Of a stretch of 64,000 nt of DNA, positions 17,477 to 25,782 are shown one piece after another; within the stretch, counting starts at the first letter, position 1, and every line of letters begins with the position of its first letter. The notes under the pieces are model-generated. The model saw only the letters and a list, made by a program, of their open reading frames with translations, made no database searches and was not told the DNA's origin. The DNA comes from Phaeobacter sp. 22II1-1F12B (lineage in GTDB: Bacteria > Pseudomonadota > Alphaproteobacteria > Rhodobacterales > Rhodobacteraceae): assembly GCF_002210165.1 (NCBI RefSeq), contig NZ_AQQP01000009.1:186001-250000 (forward strand), written 5' to 3'. The translations under genes were made by a program, and so were the position numbers.

Positions 17477-18718
17477 TCAGGCCGCTGCGGCCGTCTTGAC
17501 CAGCGCGCGGACCGACTTGCTTGCCACGACTTCCTTATGCGCGGCGAAACGTTCGTGGTTCTCGGCGAAATTCTCGGCCTCGTAGCGGTAATTCACCATG
17601 GCGCCCCGGCTTTCTGACATGCCCTTGTCCGATGTATCCGCCCCGGCATGGACGGCATGGACATAGGCCCCGTTGCCAAGATGGAACCGGGCCACCGGGT
17701 CATAGGGCATGCCATCGGGCCGCTTGGCGGTCAACAGGAAACGCGCGGCCAGCGCCTGCAATTCGTCCTCGTTCAGCTTGTCGGCGTCGATGCCTTCTTC
17801 CTTCATCCAGCGGCTGAGGGTCGGGATCGGCGAGAGCGTAACAAAGGTGTTGAGGTTGGGCAGTTCCGCCGCCAGATCCTCGGCCACCTGTTTGATCAGC
17901 GAGTTGCCAAAGGAAATCCCGGCAAGCCCGGACTGGCAGTTGGAGATCGAGTAGAACACGGCTGTGTCGGCCTCTTCCGCGGCAAGCGCGTCGCGGTCTT
18001 CGGCCAGCAGACGCTGGACCGAACCGGGGATGCCCTTGGTCAGCGCGACCTCGACAAAGATCAATGGCTCATCCGGCATGGCCGGGTGGAAGAACGCGAA
18101 ACAGCGCCGGTCCGAGGGTTCGACGCGGCGGCGCAGGTCCTGCCATGAATGGATCGCGTGGACAGCTTCGTATTCGATGATCTTTTCGAGGATATGGGCC
18201 GGGCTTTCCCAGTTGATCCGACGCAGGACGAGGAAGCCTCGGTTAAACCACGAGGCGAAAAGATGCTGGAAATCCAGATCGATACGCGCCCTTGGGTCAT
18301 TGCGCGGAATCAACCGCAGAAGATCGCTGCGCATGGCGACAAGCTGCGGTGTCGCGCCCGGCACCCTGTTGAGACGGCGCGCCAGTTCCTGACGGGTCGG
18401 TTCCGCCGATCTGAGAAATTCGCCATAGGTCTTTGCCCCCGGATCGGCCTCGAAGGCATCGAGCGCCGCACGCACCCGGGGAATGTCGACCCCGAGCGCC
18501 CCCGATATATGATCGAAGAAGGCCAGCTTGCCTTGGTCATCCAATGCCCCGTAGCGGTCGAGGATCTGCGCCGCTGTGGTCATGCCCGAAATCTCGCCAT
18601 GTCCCGAGAGCAGATCGGCGATCAGCGCCTCGGTGCTGCGGCTGTCGGGCCGCGAGAGGAGCTGCCGCCGGGTATTTCGGGAAAATACGCTGGTCAGGAC
18701 ATCGGACAAAAGGCTCAC
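17477..18718 (-). CDS. matA: Malonyl-CoA decarboxylase MatA
   Basis: Converts malonyl-CoA to acetyl-CoA and CO2, so malonate carbon enters central metabolism. The protein is 413 residues. I start it at GTG 18718, whose GTGA overlaps the TGA stop of matM; the open frame runs much further upstream but only antisense or out of frame to the transporter genes. An N-terminal helical domain is followed by the catalytic domain. Family landmarks include the FYSISNCQSGLAGISFGNSLIK region near residue 270, LSPIPTLSRWM near 305, and the FHLGNGAYVHAVHAGAD stretch near 355. Confidence 0.92.
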   Translation of the reverse strand: MSLLSDVLTSVFSRNTRRQLLSRPDSRSTEALIADLLSGHGEISGMTTAAQILDRYGALDDQGKLAFFDHISGALGVDIPRVRAALDAFEADPGAKTYGEFLRSAEPTRQELARRLNRVPGATPQLVAMRSDLLRLIPRNDPRARIDLDFQHLFASWFNRGFLVLRRINWESPAHILEKIIEYEAVHAIHSWQDLRRRVEPSDRRCFAFFHPAMPDEPLIFVEVALTKGIPGSVQRLLAEDRDALAAEEADTAVFYSISNCQSGLAGISFGNSLIKQVAEDLAAELPNLNTFVTLSPIPTLSRWMKEEGIDADKLNEDELQALAARFLLTAKRPDGMPYDPVARFHLGNGAYVHAVHAGADTSDKGMSESRGAMVNYRYEAENFAENHERFAAHKEVVASKSVRALVKTAAAA

Positions 18719-20034
18719 AACGCTACCCCCATGACGGCTTCGGGCAGCCAGGTGGCCAGACCCGGGAAAAGACACATCAATACGATAGCAAGGATCATGC
18801 AACCGACGAAGGGCATGGATCCCCAGAGCACCTGTTTGAGCGAAATATCGGGGGCAATGCCGTTGATGACGTAAAGATTGAGCCCGACCGGCGGCGTGAT
18901 CAGCCCGATTTCCATGTTGATCGTAACGATTACCGCGAACCAGTAGGGGTCGAAACCGGCCGAGGTGATGATCGGCAGCAGAATCGGGGCCGACATAAGG
19001 ATCACGGCCACCGGCGGCAGGAAAAACCCGGCGACCAGCAGGAAGACGTTGATGACACCCATCAGCACCCAGCGATTGACCTCGAGCGCGGCGATCCACT
19101 GGGCCACCGACTGGGTGACGAACAGCGAGGACAGCATGAAGCTGAACACGCCCGCCGCGCCGATGATGAACAGGATCATGACGCTTTCGCGGGTGCTGTC
19201 GCGCAGGACGACCCAGAGATCGCGCCCGTTGAACATCCGGTAGATCACGATGGCCGCGAAGATGCAGAGCAGCGCGCCGACGGCGGCGGTTTCGGAGGGC
19301 GTGGCGATGCCGCCGTAGAGCGCATAGAGCACGCCCGCGATGATCGCGAGGAAGGGCAGCACGCGGGGCAGGATCTCTATCCGCTGACGCCATGTGTAAC
19401 TGGCCGAAGCAAGCGCCGCGCTGGCCGCGCCGCGCCGCCAGGTGTCGAAGATCGCCCAGACGATAAAGAGCAGCGTGAGCAGCAGCCCCGGCAGGACACC
19501 CGCAAGGAAAAGCCGCCCGATCGAGGTTTCGGTGGCAATGCCATAGACGATCATGGTGACCGAGGGCGGGATCAGGATGCCAAGCGTGCCGCCCGCCGCG
19601 ATGGACCCGGCGGCGACCTCGGAAGGGTAGCCGCGGCGGCGCATCTCGGGGATGCCCATCTTGCCGATGGCGGCGCAGGTGGCCGGGCTTGATCCGGACA
19701 TGGCGGCAAACAGCGCGCAGGCGCCGAGGTTCGACACAACAAGACCGCCGGGGACCTTGGTCAGCCAACGCTCCAGCGCCTCGTAGAGGTCCGGGCCGGC
19801 GCGGGTCGAGGCGATGGCCGCCCCCATGATGATGAACATCGGAATCGAGAGCAGCGCAAAGCTGTTGAGTTCGGCGTAGAACAGTTCCGGCAGTGCCGTG
19901 AGCGAACGTGGGCCGTCGAAGATCCACAGGAACAGCGTGGCGACGATCAGCAGGCCAACTGCGACCGAAACGCCGGAAAACAGGACGATGACGGTGGCCA
20001 GCGCCACCAGAAGACCGAGAGTCAGAGGCTCCAT
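18715..20034 (-). CDS. matM: Malonate TRAP transporter large membrane subunit MatM (DctM family)
   Basis: Large inner-membrane subunit of a tripartite ATP-independent periplasmic transporter, 439 residues with about twelve hydrophobic segments. DctM-family landmarks are the stretch FALLSIPMFIIMGA near residue 57, GSSPATCAAIGKMGIPEM near 113 and GTLGILIPPSVTMIVYG near 149. It sits in a matPQMAB order, an arrangement known from Sinorhizobium meliloti for malonate uptake. It overlaps matQ by 1 nt and matA by 4 nt. The malonate substrate is inferred from the enzymes. Confidence 0.88.
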   Translation of the reverse strand: MEPLTLGLLVALATVIVLFSGVSVAVGLLIVATLFLWIFDGPRSLTALPELFYAELNSFALLSIPMFIIMGAAIASTRAGPDLYEALERWLTKVPGGLVVSNLGACALFAAMSGSSPATCAAIGKMGIPEMRRRGYPSEVAAGSIAAGGTLGILIPPSVTMIVYGIATETSIGRLFLAGVLPGLLLTLLFIVWAIFDTWRRGAASAALASASYTWRQRIEILPRVLPFLAIIAGVLYALYGGIATPSETAAVGALLCIFAAIVIYRMFNGRDLWVVLRDSTRESVMILFIIGAAGVFSFMLSSLFVTQSVAQWIAALEVNRWVLMGVINVFLLVAGFFLPPVAVILMSAPILLPIITSAGFDPYWFAVIVTINMEIGLITPPVGLNLYVINGIAPDISLKQVLWGSMPFVGCMILAIVLMCLFPGLATWLPEAVMGVAL

Positions 20035-20633
20035 CAGTCGGGGCTCCGTTCAGGATGAGGTTCCGGGAGGGCCTGTGGCGCGCCGAAGGCGGCGAACCAC
20101 AGATCGGCCAGCAGTTGCAGCAGATAGAGCCCAAAGCCGAGCGGAACCGACAGGTAGGTGATCCAGAGCGGGAAGGCCCAGACCGATTCAGATTTCCAGC
20201 CACGCGCCCATGCGAGGTGGAACATTTCCCAGCCATACCAGAGCATTGCGCCGGTCATGGCGATGGTAGCCAGCATCACGAGCACCGCGAGGATGCGACG
20301 CCCGAGCGGCGGCAGCATCTGCGGCAGCAGGTCGACACCGACATGGCCGCGCAGCTTCTGGACATAGGGCAGCCCGAGCAGGGTGGCGCCGATCATCAGG
20401 TAGATTACAGCTTCGGTCTGCCAGATCGTCGAGACGCCCATGACACCCCGCATGAAGATCATGTGGCAGGTGATCAGCACCGAGGCGAGGATCATCACGG
20501 CGGCGAGCACACCGAAAATTGTGGAAAGCGCTTCGATGGCGCGCAGGGCCAGCGGCGGCTGGTCACCGGTGCGCCCATCCCGCGCACCGGTTTCCGCGCC
20601 CGCGCGCACGTTGGCGGCAGGCGACTTGTTCAT
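20034..20633 (-). CDS. matQ: Malonate TRAP transporter small membrane subunit MatQ (DctQ family)
   Basis: Small inner-membrane subunit of the TRAP importer, 199 residues. Four membrane helices start at about residues 37, 80, 115 and 155. The middle contains the DctQ-type region VGVDLLPQMLPPLGRRILA. The N- and C-termini are soluble and longer than in the shortest family members. Overlaps of 4 nt with matP and 1 nt with matM indicate a tightly coupled operon. Confidence 0.87.
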   Translation of the reverse strand: MNKSPAANVRAGAETGARDGRTGDQPPLALRAIEALSTIFGVLAAVMILASVLITCHMIFMRGVMGVSTIWQTEAVIYLMIGATLLGLPYVQKLRGHVGVDLLPQMLPPLGRRILAVLVMLATIAMTGAMLWYGWEMFHLAWARGWKSESVWAFPLWITYLSVPLGFGLYLLQLLADLWFAAFGAPQALPEPHPERSPD

Positions 20634-21622
20634 TCGACAGACAGCGCCATGTCGAGCAGGTCCTGGCCGCCCTCGACCGAGCCCGCAAAGGATGGGTACG
20701 AGGTTTCCTTGGCCAGTTCACGCCATGCGTCGAAATCCTCGGACGTCATCTCGGCGATTTCGACACCGGCATCGGCAAAGGCCTTGGTGGTGATCGCATC
20801 GCCTTCCTTGGCCTGTTCGAGATACCACTTTTCCGCCTTGGCCGAGGCTTCGGTCAGCGCGGCCTGCTGTTCGGCAGAGAGGTTGTCGAAGGTGGTCTTG
20901 TTGACCAGCAGCGGCTGGTACATGAACCAGAGCGCGGTATCGCCCGCCGGGGTATAGCATTTCAGCTGCTCATACAGACGATAGCTGAGGAAGCTTTCCG
21001 ACGAGGTATTGGCCGCGTCGAGCACGCCGGTCTGAAGCGCGGAATAGACCTCGGACGAGGCCATGGAGCTGATCGACGCCCCTGCCCCTGCAAGCATTTC
21101 CTCAAAGGATTTGCCCGCCGCACGGATCGTCACGCCCTGAACATCGGCGGGTTTGGTGATGCAGCCCTCGTTCGAACCAAAGCCCCCCGCCAGATAGCCA
21201 TGCACCAGCGTTTTCACGTCATCGCCGGCCATGATTTCTTCGATCTGCTCCATGAAGGGAGAGGCCGAGAGACGCGCGCCATGTTCGTGGTTCTTCACGA
21301 GGCCGGGCATCAGGGTGAGGTTATAGGCCGGTTGCTGGCCGCCCGCGTAGGATAGCGGGAAAATCGTCATGTCGAGCTGGCCCCGGCTGAGCGGGGTATA
21401 TTGCTCGCGCGCCTTGAACAGCGTCTGGTTCGGGAAAATCTGGATTTCCAGATCGACACCGGCGGCGGCCACGTCATCGGCCACCATCTGCGCGACCTTG
21501 TGGCGGACATCGCCTTCGGACCATTGATGCGAAAGTTTCAGTCTTTCCGCAAAGGCACCGGTGGCAGCGCCCATTGCGGCAATGACGGCGAGTGTGCTCG
21601 CCGCAAGAAAACGTCTGGTCAT
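20630..21622 (-). CDS. matP: Malonate TRAP transporter periplasmic binding protein MatP (DctP family)
   Basis: Periplasmic solute receptor of the TRAP importer, 330 residues with a signal peptide ending near residue 25 (ATGAFAE). DctP landmarks are LKLSHQWSEGDVRHKVA after the signal and GVTIRAAGKSFEEML near residue 155, where the conserved Arg that grips the ligand carboxylate is found. It is the first gene of the matPQMAB operon, with a GGGAGGAGA ribosome site. Regulation is discussed under the matR operator and the leader hairpin. Confidence 0.88.
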   Translation of the reverse strand: MTRRFLAASTLAVIAAMGAATGAFAERLKLSHQWSEGDVRHKVAQMVADDVAAAGVDLEIQIFPNQTLFKAREQYTPLSRGQLDMTIFPLSYAGGQQPAYNLTLMPGLVKNHEHGARLSASPFMEQIEEIMAGDDVKTLVHGYLAGGFGSNEGCITKPADVQGVTIRAAGKSFEEMLAGAGASISSMASSEVYSALQTGVLDAANTSSESFLSYRLYEQLKCYTPAGDTALWFMYQPLLVNKTTFDNLSAEQQAALTEASAKAEKWYLEQAKEGDAITTKAFADAGVEIAEMTSEDFDAWRELAKETSYPSFAGSVEGGQDLLDMALSVE

Positions 21623-21636
21623 GTTATCTCCTCCCA

Positions 21637-21661
21637 GGGTGCCGTTCTCCTCCTGGCACCC
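21637..21661 (-). promoter_or_regulatory. Leader hairpin with a second Shine-Dalgarno-like loop before matP
   Basis: GGGTGCC (21637-21643) and GGCACCC (21655-21661) form a perfect 7-bp stem in the matP leader. Its 11-nt loop reads AGGAGGAGAAC on the minus strand, nearly the same as the true matP ribosome site (GGGAGGAGATAAC) that follows just downstream. It may hold or stage ribosomes; function is inferred. Confidence 0.4.
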
Positions 21662-21693
21662 GATCCACTAATGAGGCAGGCTATTGCGTACCT

Positions 21694-21715
21694 TGTCAAC
21701 CTTTTCGTATACAAG
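21694..21715 (-). promoter_or_regulatory. matP promoter -35 box and MatR operator
   Basis: A perfect -35 TTGACA lies on the minus strand at 21699-21694. Just upstream, the palindromic core GTATAC (21707-21712) lies in TTCGTATACAAG, close to the ATTGTATACAAT site I know as the operator of Rhizobium MatR. The site also sits 5 nt before the matR ATG, so one bound dimer could control both matPQMAB and matR. Confidence 0.6.
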
Positions 21716-21719
21716 ACGC

Positions 21720-22397
21720 ATGACATTGGATATCGAGCCCGCCGAACCGCGCAGCCGGTCGGACCAAATTGCACAGATACTGGAGGATCAGATTCTCACG
21801 GGGCGCTTTTCGCCGGGCACCCGGTTGGACGAGGCCAGCCTTGCGGAAGAGCACAAAGTATCGCGCACCCCGATCCGCGAAGCCTTTCACAGGCTGGCGC
21901 AATCCGGGCTGGTGGTGCAGCAGCCGCGTCGCGGGGTTTTCGTTCGAATTAGCTCGCCCGTGGAAATCCTTGAGATGTTCGAAGTCATGGCCGAGCTGGA
22001 AGCCGTCTGCGGGCGGCTTGCGGCAAAACGGGCCACCGAGGCGGCGATCGAAGAGCTGCGCGAGGTGAACGCGGAGTGCCATGCGGCCTGCGATGCGGGG
22101 GATATCGACCGCTATTACCTCAAGAACGGGGTGTTTCATCATCTGATCTATGCGCTGTCGGGCAACCGGTTTCTTGAACAGGAAGCGTCGCGCCTGCATC
22201 GGCGGCTGAAACCCTATCGGCGCATGCAGCTGTTCCTGCGCGGACGGTTGCAGCAATCGATGGATGAGCACGAGGCCATCGTCGAGGCGATTTCAGCCGG
22301 GACGCCCGAGCGCGCCGCCGAACTGCTGCGCGACCACGTGGCGGTTCAGGGCGAAAAGTTCCACCACGTCATGTCACATCTAGAGCAGCAGGGCTGA
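21720..22397 (+). CDS. matR: GntR-family regulator of malonate use (MatR-like, FCD type)
   Basis: A 225-residue regulator with an N-terminal winged helix of the GntR family (RSDQIAQILEDQILTGRFSPGTRLDEASLAEEHKVSRTPIREAFHRL, in pieces spanning residues 13-57) and a C-terminal all-helical FCD domain with the metal-binding Asp/His pattern (including FHHLIYALSGN near 140). I prefer ATG 21720 over a TTG at 21684, because the latter would place the operator inside the gene. It diverges from matP and faces a MatR-like GTATAC site. Assignment as MatR rests on family, position and operator. Confidence 0.85.
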   Translation: MTLDIEPAEPRSRSDQIAQILEDQILTGRFSPGTRLDEASLAEEHKVSRTPIREAFHRLAQSGLVVQQPRRGVFVRISSPVEILEMFEVMAELEAVCGRLAAKRATEAAIEELREVNAECHAACDAGDIDRYYLKNGVFHHLIYALSGNRFLEQEASRLHRRLKPYRRMQLFLRGRLQQSMDEHEAIVEAISAGTPERAAELLRDHVAVQGEKFHHVMSHLEQQG

Positions 22398-22411
22398 GAC
22401 GGGTTCGCCGG

Positions 22412-23932
22412 TCAGGACTGTTCGCCCAGTTGCGCGCGCAGTTGGGTCTTAAGGATTTTGCCGTAGCTGTTCTTGGGCAGGTCCGGCACAAAGATATAAC
22501 GGGATGGTTTCTTGAAAGACGCGATCTGAGCCTTGCACCAATCGGTCAGGGTTTCGGGGCTGGGGCTGGTGCCCACGCGGACCACGACAAAGGCGACGAC
22601 CTCTTCGCCCCAGTCGGCGTGGGGCGCGCCGATCACCGCGATTTCATAGACATCAGGATGGGTTAGCAGCGCTTCCTCAACCTCGCGCGGGTAGATGTTC
22701 GTGCCGCCTGAAATGATCACATCCTTGCTACGGTCGGTGAGCGTAAGGAACCCGTCGCTATCAAGCCGCCCGAGATCGCCGGTGCGCAGCCAGCCGTCGA
22801 CGAGGGTGGCAGAGGTTGCCTGCGGGTTGCGCCAGTAGCCCGCCATGACGGTGTCGCCACACACGAGGACCTCGCCAACCTCGCCTGTGGGCAGATCTTT
22901 CAGATCTTCATCGGCGATGCGGATTTCGACACAGGCCTGCGCCAGCCCGACCGAGGCGCGGCGCTGCGTGGCGTCGGGATGGGTGGTGTCGGCGACGAGG
23001 TCGCGGTTCATCGCAGTGATCGTCATCGGGCATTCGCCCTGACCGTAGATTTGCGCGAACCTTGGCCCGAACACATCGAGAGCGTGGTCGATATCGGCGA
23101 GGTACATGGGCCCGCCGCCGTAGATGATCGTGCGAATACCATCGCCGTTGTAATCCACTGTCTGGGCATGGGCGATCAGGCGTTTGATCATCGTGGGCGC
23201 GGCGAAAAAGGTTATATTTTCAAGTGACTTGGCGAGCGAAGCTATTTCGGCCGGGTCAAAGCCCTGCGAGGGCGGGATGACGTGGCAGGCGCCGATGCGA
23301 ACGTAGTGGAAATTATAGAGCCCCGCGCCGTGTGACATGGGCGCGGCATAGAGCGGATGGTCGGTGGGAAAGATCTGGTCTACGTCCAGCGGGTAGGTCA
23401 TGGCCATGACCCGCAGGTTACGGTGGGTGATCATCACCCCCTTGGGGCGGCCAGTGGTGCCCGAGGTGTAGAACAGCCACGCGGTGTCATCGTCACTGAC
23501 GCCTGCGGGTGAGTTTATGGGTGCGGTCAGTTGATCGCGCGGCACCGAACCGATGGAGAGTTCGCGCACGTCCGGTGGCAGGCCCGTGCCGCCGGTAAAG
23601 AGCGTCCCGCTTTCGGTAAAGACCACGCGGGCCTCGGCATTGGCGATGATCCAGGCGGCTTCTTTCGGGTGGAGCTTGTGATTGACCGGCACGACCGTCG
23701 CACCGATCCAGAGCACGCCGTAGAGAAGTTCCAGATATTCCGGCGCGTTACGGGTGAAGATCGCGACGCGGTCGCCGTGGCCGATGCCATGTGTATCGCA
23801 CAGAAAGGCACCGATATGCGCGGCGGACCGGGCGAAATCACCGTAGGTGGCATAAAGATCGTTGCCCAGCCGGATCGCCGGAGCGTCCGGCCGGACAAGC
23901 GCGGTCTGGTAAAGCCAGGTCGCGATATTCAC
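22412..23932 (-). CDS. Acyl-CoA synthetase (AMP-forming)
   Basis: A 506-residue AMP-dependent acyl-CoA ligase of the fatty-acid/aromatic-acid type. Motifs: LFYTSGTTGRPKGVM (about 169-183), QIYGQGECPMTI near residue 300 (a slight variant of the usual YG.TE), TGDLGRLDSDGFLTL near 395, and the catalytic Lys in NSYGKILK near the C-terminus. The start is GTG at 23932. It follows the thiolase gene by 5 nt, so the pair probably act one after the other. Substrate unknown; aromatic or branched acids are possible. Confidence 0.9.
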   Translation of the reverse strand: MNIATWLYQTALVRPDAPAIRLGNDLYATYGDFARSAAHIGAFLCDTHGIGHGDRVAIFTRNAPEYLELLYGVLWIGATVVPVNHKLHPKEAAWIIANAEARVVFTESGTLFTGGTGLPPDVRELSIGSVPRDQLTAPINSPAGVSDDDTAWLFYTSGTTGRPKGVMITHRNLRVMAMTYPLDVDQIFPTDHPLYAAPMSHGAGLYNFHYVRIGACHVIPPSQGFDPAEIASLAKSLENITFFAAPTMIKRLIAHAQTVDYNGDGIRTIIYGGGPMYLADIDHALDVFGPRFAQIYGQGECPMTITAMNRDLVADTTHPDATQRRASVGLAQACVEIRIADEDLKDLPTGEVGEVLVCGDTVMAGYWRNPQATSATLVDGWLRTGDLGRLDSDGFLTLTDRSKDVIISGGTNIYPREVEEALLTHPDVYEIAVIGAPHADWGEEVVAFVVVRVGTSPSPETLTDWCKAQIASFKKPSRYIFVPDLPKNSYGKILKTQLRAQLGEQS

Positions 23933-23937
23933 GGGGC

Positions 23938-25107
23938 TCAGACCTTTTGCGTCTCGAGGATCGAGACATAGTTTGCCACTGCCGCCCCGCCCATGTTGAA
24001 GACCGCGCCGATGCTGGCACCCGGTTTCTGCATCTCGCCCGCCTGCCCCGTCAGCTGACGGAAAGAGATCGCGTGCATGGAAACGCCGGTGGCGCCCACG
24101 GGATGCCCCTTCGCCTTGAGACCGCCAGAGAGGTTCACCGGCAGCGCACCGTCGCGATAGACGGTGCCCTCTTCAATCGCGCGCTGGCCCTGCCCCTTGT
24201 CGGCAAGGCCCATCGCCTCATAAGTCAGCAGTTCAGCGATGGTGAAACAGTCGTGCACCTCGGCAAAGTCGATATCTTTCACCGTGACGCCCGCCTTTTC
24301 ATAGGCGCGGTTAAAGGCGCGTTCTGGTCCCTCGAAGGACAGGAAATCGCGGCGCGACATGGGGAGGAAATCGCTGACATGCTCGGCGGCGCGGAAGCGG
24401 ACCGCCTTGGGGAAATTAGCGGCGTTTTCCTCGGTCGTGAGGATGATCGCCGCGGCCCCGTCGGTGACGAGCGAGCAATCGGTCAGGCGCAGGGGCGGCG
24501 CGATTTCCGGGTTCTTGTTGGTGACCTGGCTTGCCTCTTCAAAGGTGAATTCCTTTTGCATCTGCGCCAGCGGGTTCTGCATCGCGTTGGCGTGGTTCTT
24601 GACGGAAATCTTGGCCATCGCGTCAAGCGGGCTGCCGTAGCGTTCGGTATACCCCTTGGCGGCGATACCAAAGACCTGCGGAAAGCTGAGGCCGGATTCC
24701 TGCGGGTCGTTCTGATAGCCCGCCCCGGCAAGCGAGGTGGTTACGTCGGCGGTGCTGCGATGGGTCATCTTTTCGGCGCCCACGATCAGCACGGTTTTTG
24801 CCTTGCCTGCCTGAATGGCGTTGATGCCCGCGTGGATCGCGGCGGAGCCAGAGGCGCAGGCGTTTTCCGCGCGCATAGCCGGTTTGAAGCGCAGTTCCTG
24901 ATAGGCCTGAAAGATCAGTGACGAGGCGAACCCATCGGGCACGAGGCCGGAGTTGAAATGGCCCAGATAGACGGCGTCGATGTCTTCTGGCGCGATACCG
25001 GATTCCTCGACCGCCTCTTTAACGACGTCGACAATCATCTGTTCGAGGCTCGCGTCCAGACGACCGAACTTGGTATGGCCGGAGCCAATGATCGAGATAT
25101 TTTCCAT
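23938..25107 (-). CDS. Thiolase-family acyltransferase (SCP2/SCPx-like)
   Basis: A 389-residue thiolase-fold enzyme. I start it at ATG 25107, which has GGAGGA seven bases upstream; a longer frame adds eight residues with no support. The nucleophile Cys is in ENACASGSAAIH (near residue 86). HDCFTIAE and GLKAKGHPVGATG carry the two conserved His residues. The C-terminal Cys of classical thiolases (in a CxG motif) is missing and the region reads NMGGAAVANYVS, as in the SCPx-type group. It pairs with the acyl-CoA synthetase, which suggests cleavage or ketoacyl chemistry on an activated acid. Confidence 0.88.
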   Translation of the reverse strand: MENISIIGSGHTKFGRLDASLEQMIVDVVKEAVEESGIAPEDIDAVYLGHFNSGLVPDGFASSLIFQAYQELRFKPAMRAENACASGSAAIHAGINAIQAGKAKTVLIVGAEKMTHRSTADVTTSLAGAGYQNDPQESGLSFPQVFGIAAKGYTERYGSPLDAMAKISVKNHANAMQNPLAQMQKEFTFEEASQVTNKNPEIAPPLRLTDCSLVTDGAAAIILTTEENAANFPKAVRFRAAEHVSDFLPMSRRDFLSFEGPERAFNRAYEKAGVTVKDIDFAEVHDCFTIAELLTYEAMGLADKGQGQRAIEEGTVYRDGALPVNLSGGLKAKGHPVGATGVSMHAISFRQLTGQAGEMQKPGASIGAVFNMGGAAVANYVSILETQKV

Positions 25108-25164
25108 GGTGAATCCTCCTGCGCGGATCATCGCATGGCGGTAGCGATTGCAATATCCGTGAAA

Positions 25165-25194
25165 CTACGTAGATACCTACGTATCACTACGTAG
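25165..25194. promoter_or_regulatory. Triple TACGTA operator between thiolase and PAS-LuxR genes
   Basis: Three copies of an 8-nt site (CTACGTAG at 25165, CTACGTAT at 25177, CTACGTAG at 25187) stand 12 and 10 nt apart, about one helical turn. The last ends 12 nt before the PAS-LuxR start, over its weak ribosome site, and the array is about 60-90 nt upstream of the divergent thiolase gene. It is the likely binding array of the adjacent LuxR-type protein. Confidence 0.6.
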
Positions 25195-25206
25195 GTTTAT
25201 GCGCAT

Positions 25207-25776
25207 ATGTTCGACACCTCCACCCGGGCCAAGGCGGCGGCGCTCGCCTTCGAGGAATCGCCGGTGGCGCAGCTGATGACGCGCTATCGCCGCATCGTGG
25301 AAATCAACCGCGCGCTGGCCGGTCTGTTCGGGTTCGAGCGAGACGATCTGATCGGGCGGTCGGTGCAAAAACTGTACCCCTCGACCGCCGATTTCATGCG
25401 GATTGGCGATCAATGCGAAGAGGTCATGCGGGGCGGCAAGAGCCGCTATTACGAGGATGAACGGTTCATGCAGGCCAGTGGCGGCGAGGTTTTCTGGGCG
25501 CGGGCCAAGGGGACGACCCTGACGCCGGACGATCCCTATGAGCTGATGATCTGGAGCTTCGAGAAGATCGAGGGGAAACCCTATCGCTCGGTCCGGTTGA
25601 CGGCGCGGGAAAAAGAGATCGCGCCGCTGATCGGGAGCGGCATGACCTCGAAGCAGATCGGCGAGCGGCTGGGCATTTCACATCGGACGGTCGAGGTGCA
25701 CCGCGCCAAGCTGATGAAGAAGTTCAACGTCCATAACACGGCCGAACTGGTATCGCAGATCGTGGTCGCGGTTTAG
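25207..25776 (+). CDS. PAS-LuxR transcriptional regulator (first of two)
   Basis: A 189-residue one-component regulator. An N-terminal PAS-type sensor domain (about residues 12-118, with NRALAGLFGFERDDLIGRS) is followed by a LuxR-type helix-turn-helix (about 126-185: LTAREKEIAPLIGSGMTSKQIGERLGISHRTVEVHRAKLM). It closely resembles the second PAS-LuxR protein at 31.5 kb in order and in the HTH. It lies between the thiolase/synthetase pair and the hydrolase/importer genes. The TACGTA array directly upstream suggests autoregulation and control of the divergent thiolase pair. Confidence 0.88.
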   Translation: MFDTSTRAKAAALAFEESPVAQLMTRYRRIVEINRALAGLFGFERDDLIGRSVQKLYPSTADFMRIGDQCEEVMRGGKSRYYEDERFMQASGGEVFWARAKGTTLTPDDPYELMIWSFEKIEGKPYRSVRLTAREKEIAPLIGSGMTSKQIGERLGISHRTVEVHRAKLMKKFNVHNTAELVSQIVVAV

Positions 25777-25782
25777 ACCGCG

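Noticed and set aside
18719-20236. Long upstream extension of the malonyl-CoA decarboxylase frame
   Set aside because: This part overlaps the TRAP genes out of frame and is Arg/Pro/Ala-rich noise; the real start is the GTG overlapping the matM stop.
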